Source: an uncultured bacterium
GTDB taxonomy: Bacteria; Patescibacteriota; Saccharimonadia; Saccharimonadales; Saccharimonadaceae
NCBI GenBank assembly: GCA_937922985.1
Contig: CALAKV010000054.1
Coordinates: 1 to 21,057, forward strand
DNA length: 21,057 nucleotides
Direction: 5' to 3'
Shown here: in pieces, positions 21,028-21,057 of the stretch
Position numbering within the stretch: position 1 is the first letter of the stretch
Layout of the letters: every line of letters starts with the position of its first letter
Position numbers and translations under genes: made by a program
Notes under the pieces: generated by a model
What the model was told of the DNA's origin: nothing
The model's input: the letters and a program-made list of their open reading frames with translations, nothing else
The model's database searches: none

Positions 21028-21057
21028 TAGAATAGAATAGAATAGAATAGAATAGAA
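21028..21057 (+). repeat. TAGAA pentanucleotide tandem repeat at window edge
   Basis: Six exact copies of TAGAA run to the last base of the window, so the true copy number is unknown. The first copy is preceded by TGA, making TGA-TAGAAT, the same extended -10 as in the rplA promoter. A phase-variable promoter for a gene to the right, or a break in the assembly at a repeat, are both plausible. Confidence 0.85.

Noticed and set aside
1..21057. UGA-to-glycine recoding
   Set aside because: All genes are full length in the standard code with no in-frame UGA; recoded lineages use UGA often.
1..21057. CRISPR array, insertion sequence, prophage or integrase
   Set aside because: No regularly spaced repeats, transposase motifs, terminal inverted repeats or phage genes are visible.

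Overview
This is an AT-rich, densely packed bacterial segment, about one third G+C by eye. It carries 16 confident protein genes (plus a partial ORF at the left edge and a doubtful small ORF) and one tRNA gene. All confident genes read through in the standard code. The gene mix points to a Patescibacteria/CPR organism, most likely a Saccharibacteria (TM7) episymbiont. The pointers are a sigma-region-4/HARE-HTH fusion, a large VirD4/TraG-like ATPase, a type IV pilin, an L1 protein with a long charged N-terminal extension, and no in-frame UGA (so not the UGA=Gly Absconditabacteria/Gracilibacteria). The taxon is inferred, not proven.

Layout. Bases 1-947 hold a partial minus-strand ORF with a structured leader, a doubtful small plus-strand ORF, a minus-strand tRNA-Glu(CTC) with promoter and tandem terminators, and about 430 nt of hairpin-rich non-coding DNA. 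Next come rplA (L1, with an apparent L1 autoregulatory leader), cysS, a convergent AI-2E-family membrane protein, a dus tRNA-dihydrouridine synthase overlapping a 65-residue hypothetical gene, and a mini-glutaredoxin. A minus-strand pair follows: a GT4 glycosyltransferase and an ABC-F ATPase. Divergent from it lie topA, the sigma4/HARE regulator and the VirD4-like ATPase. A tight four-gene run (ABC ATPase, MacB-like permease, Erm-like rRNA adenine methyltransferase, RNA m5U methyltransferase) leads to a type IV pilin, a bidirectional terminator and a TAGAA pentanucleotide repeat at the right edge.

Function. Most genes serve translation or the ribosome (L1, CysRS, tRNA-Glu, Dus, ABC-F, two RNA methyltransferases), DNA topology and transcription (TopA, sigma4/HARE), or the cell surface and export (GT4, AI-2E, MacB-like pump, VirD4-like ATPase, pilin).

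Two window-wide signals stand out. The palindrome TTTCGAAA occurs about 40 times (core TTCGAA about 70 times) in all reading frames and between genes, far above composition expectation. Many genes at the head of a transcript have a TGn-extended -10 box only 6-11 nt before the ATG, meaning leaderless mRNAs, while others keep a Shine-Dalgarno. None of the 16 confident genes ends in TGA.
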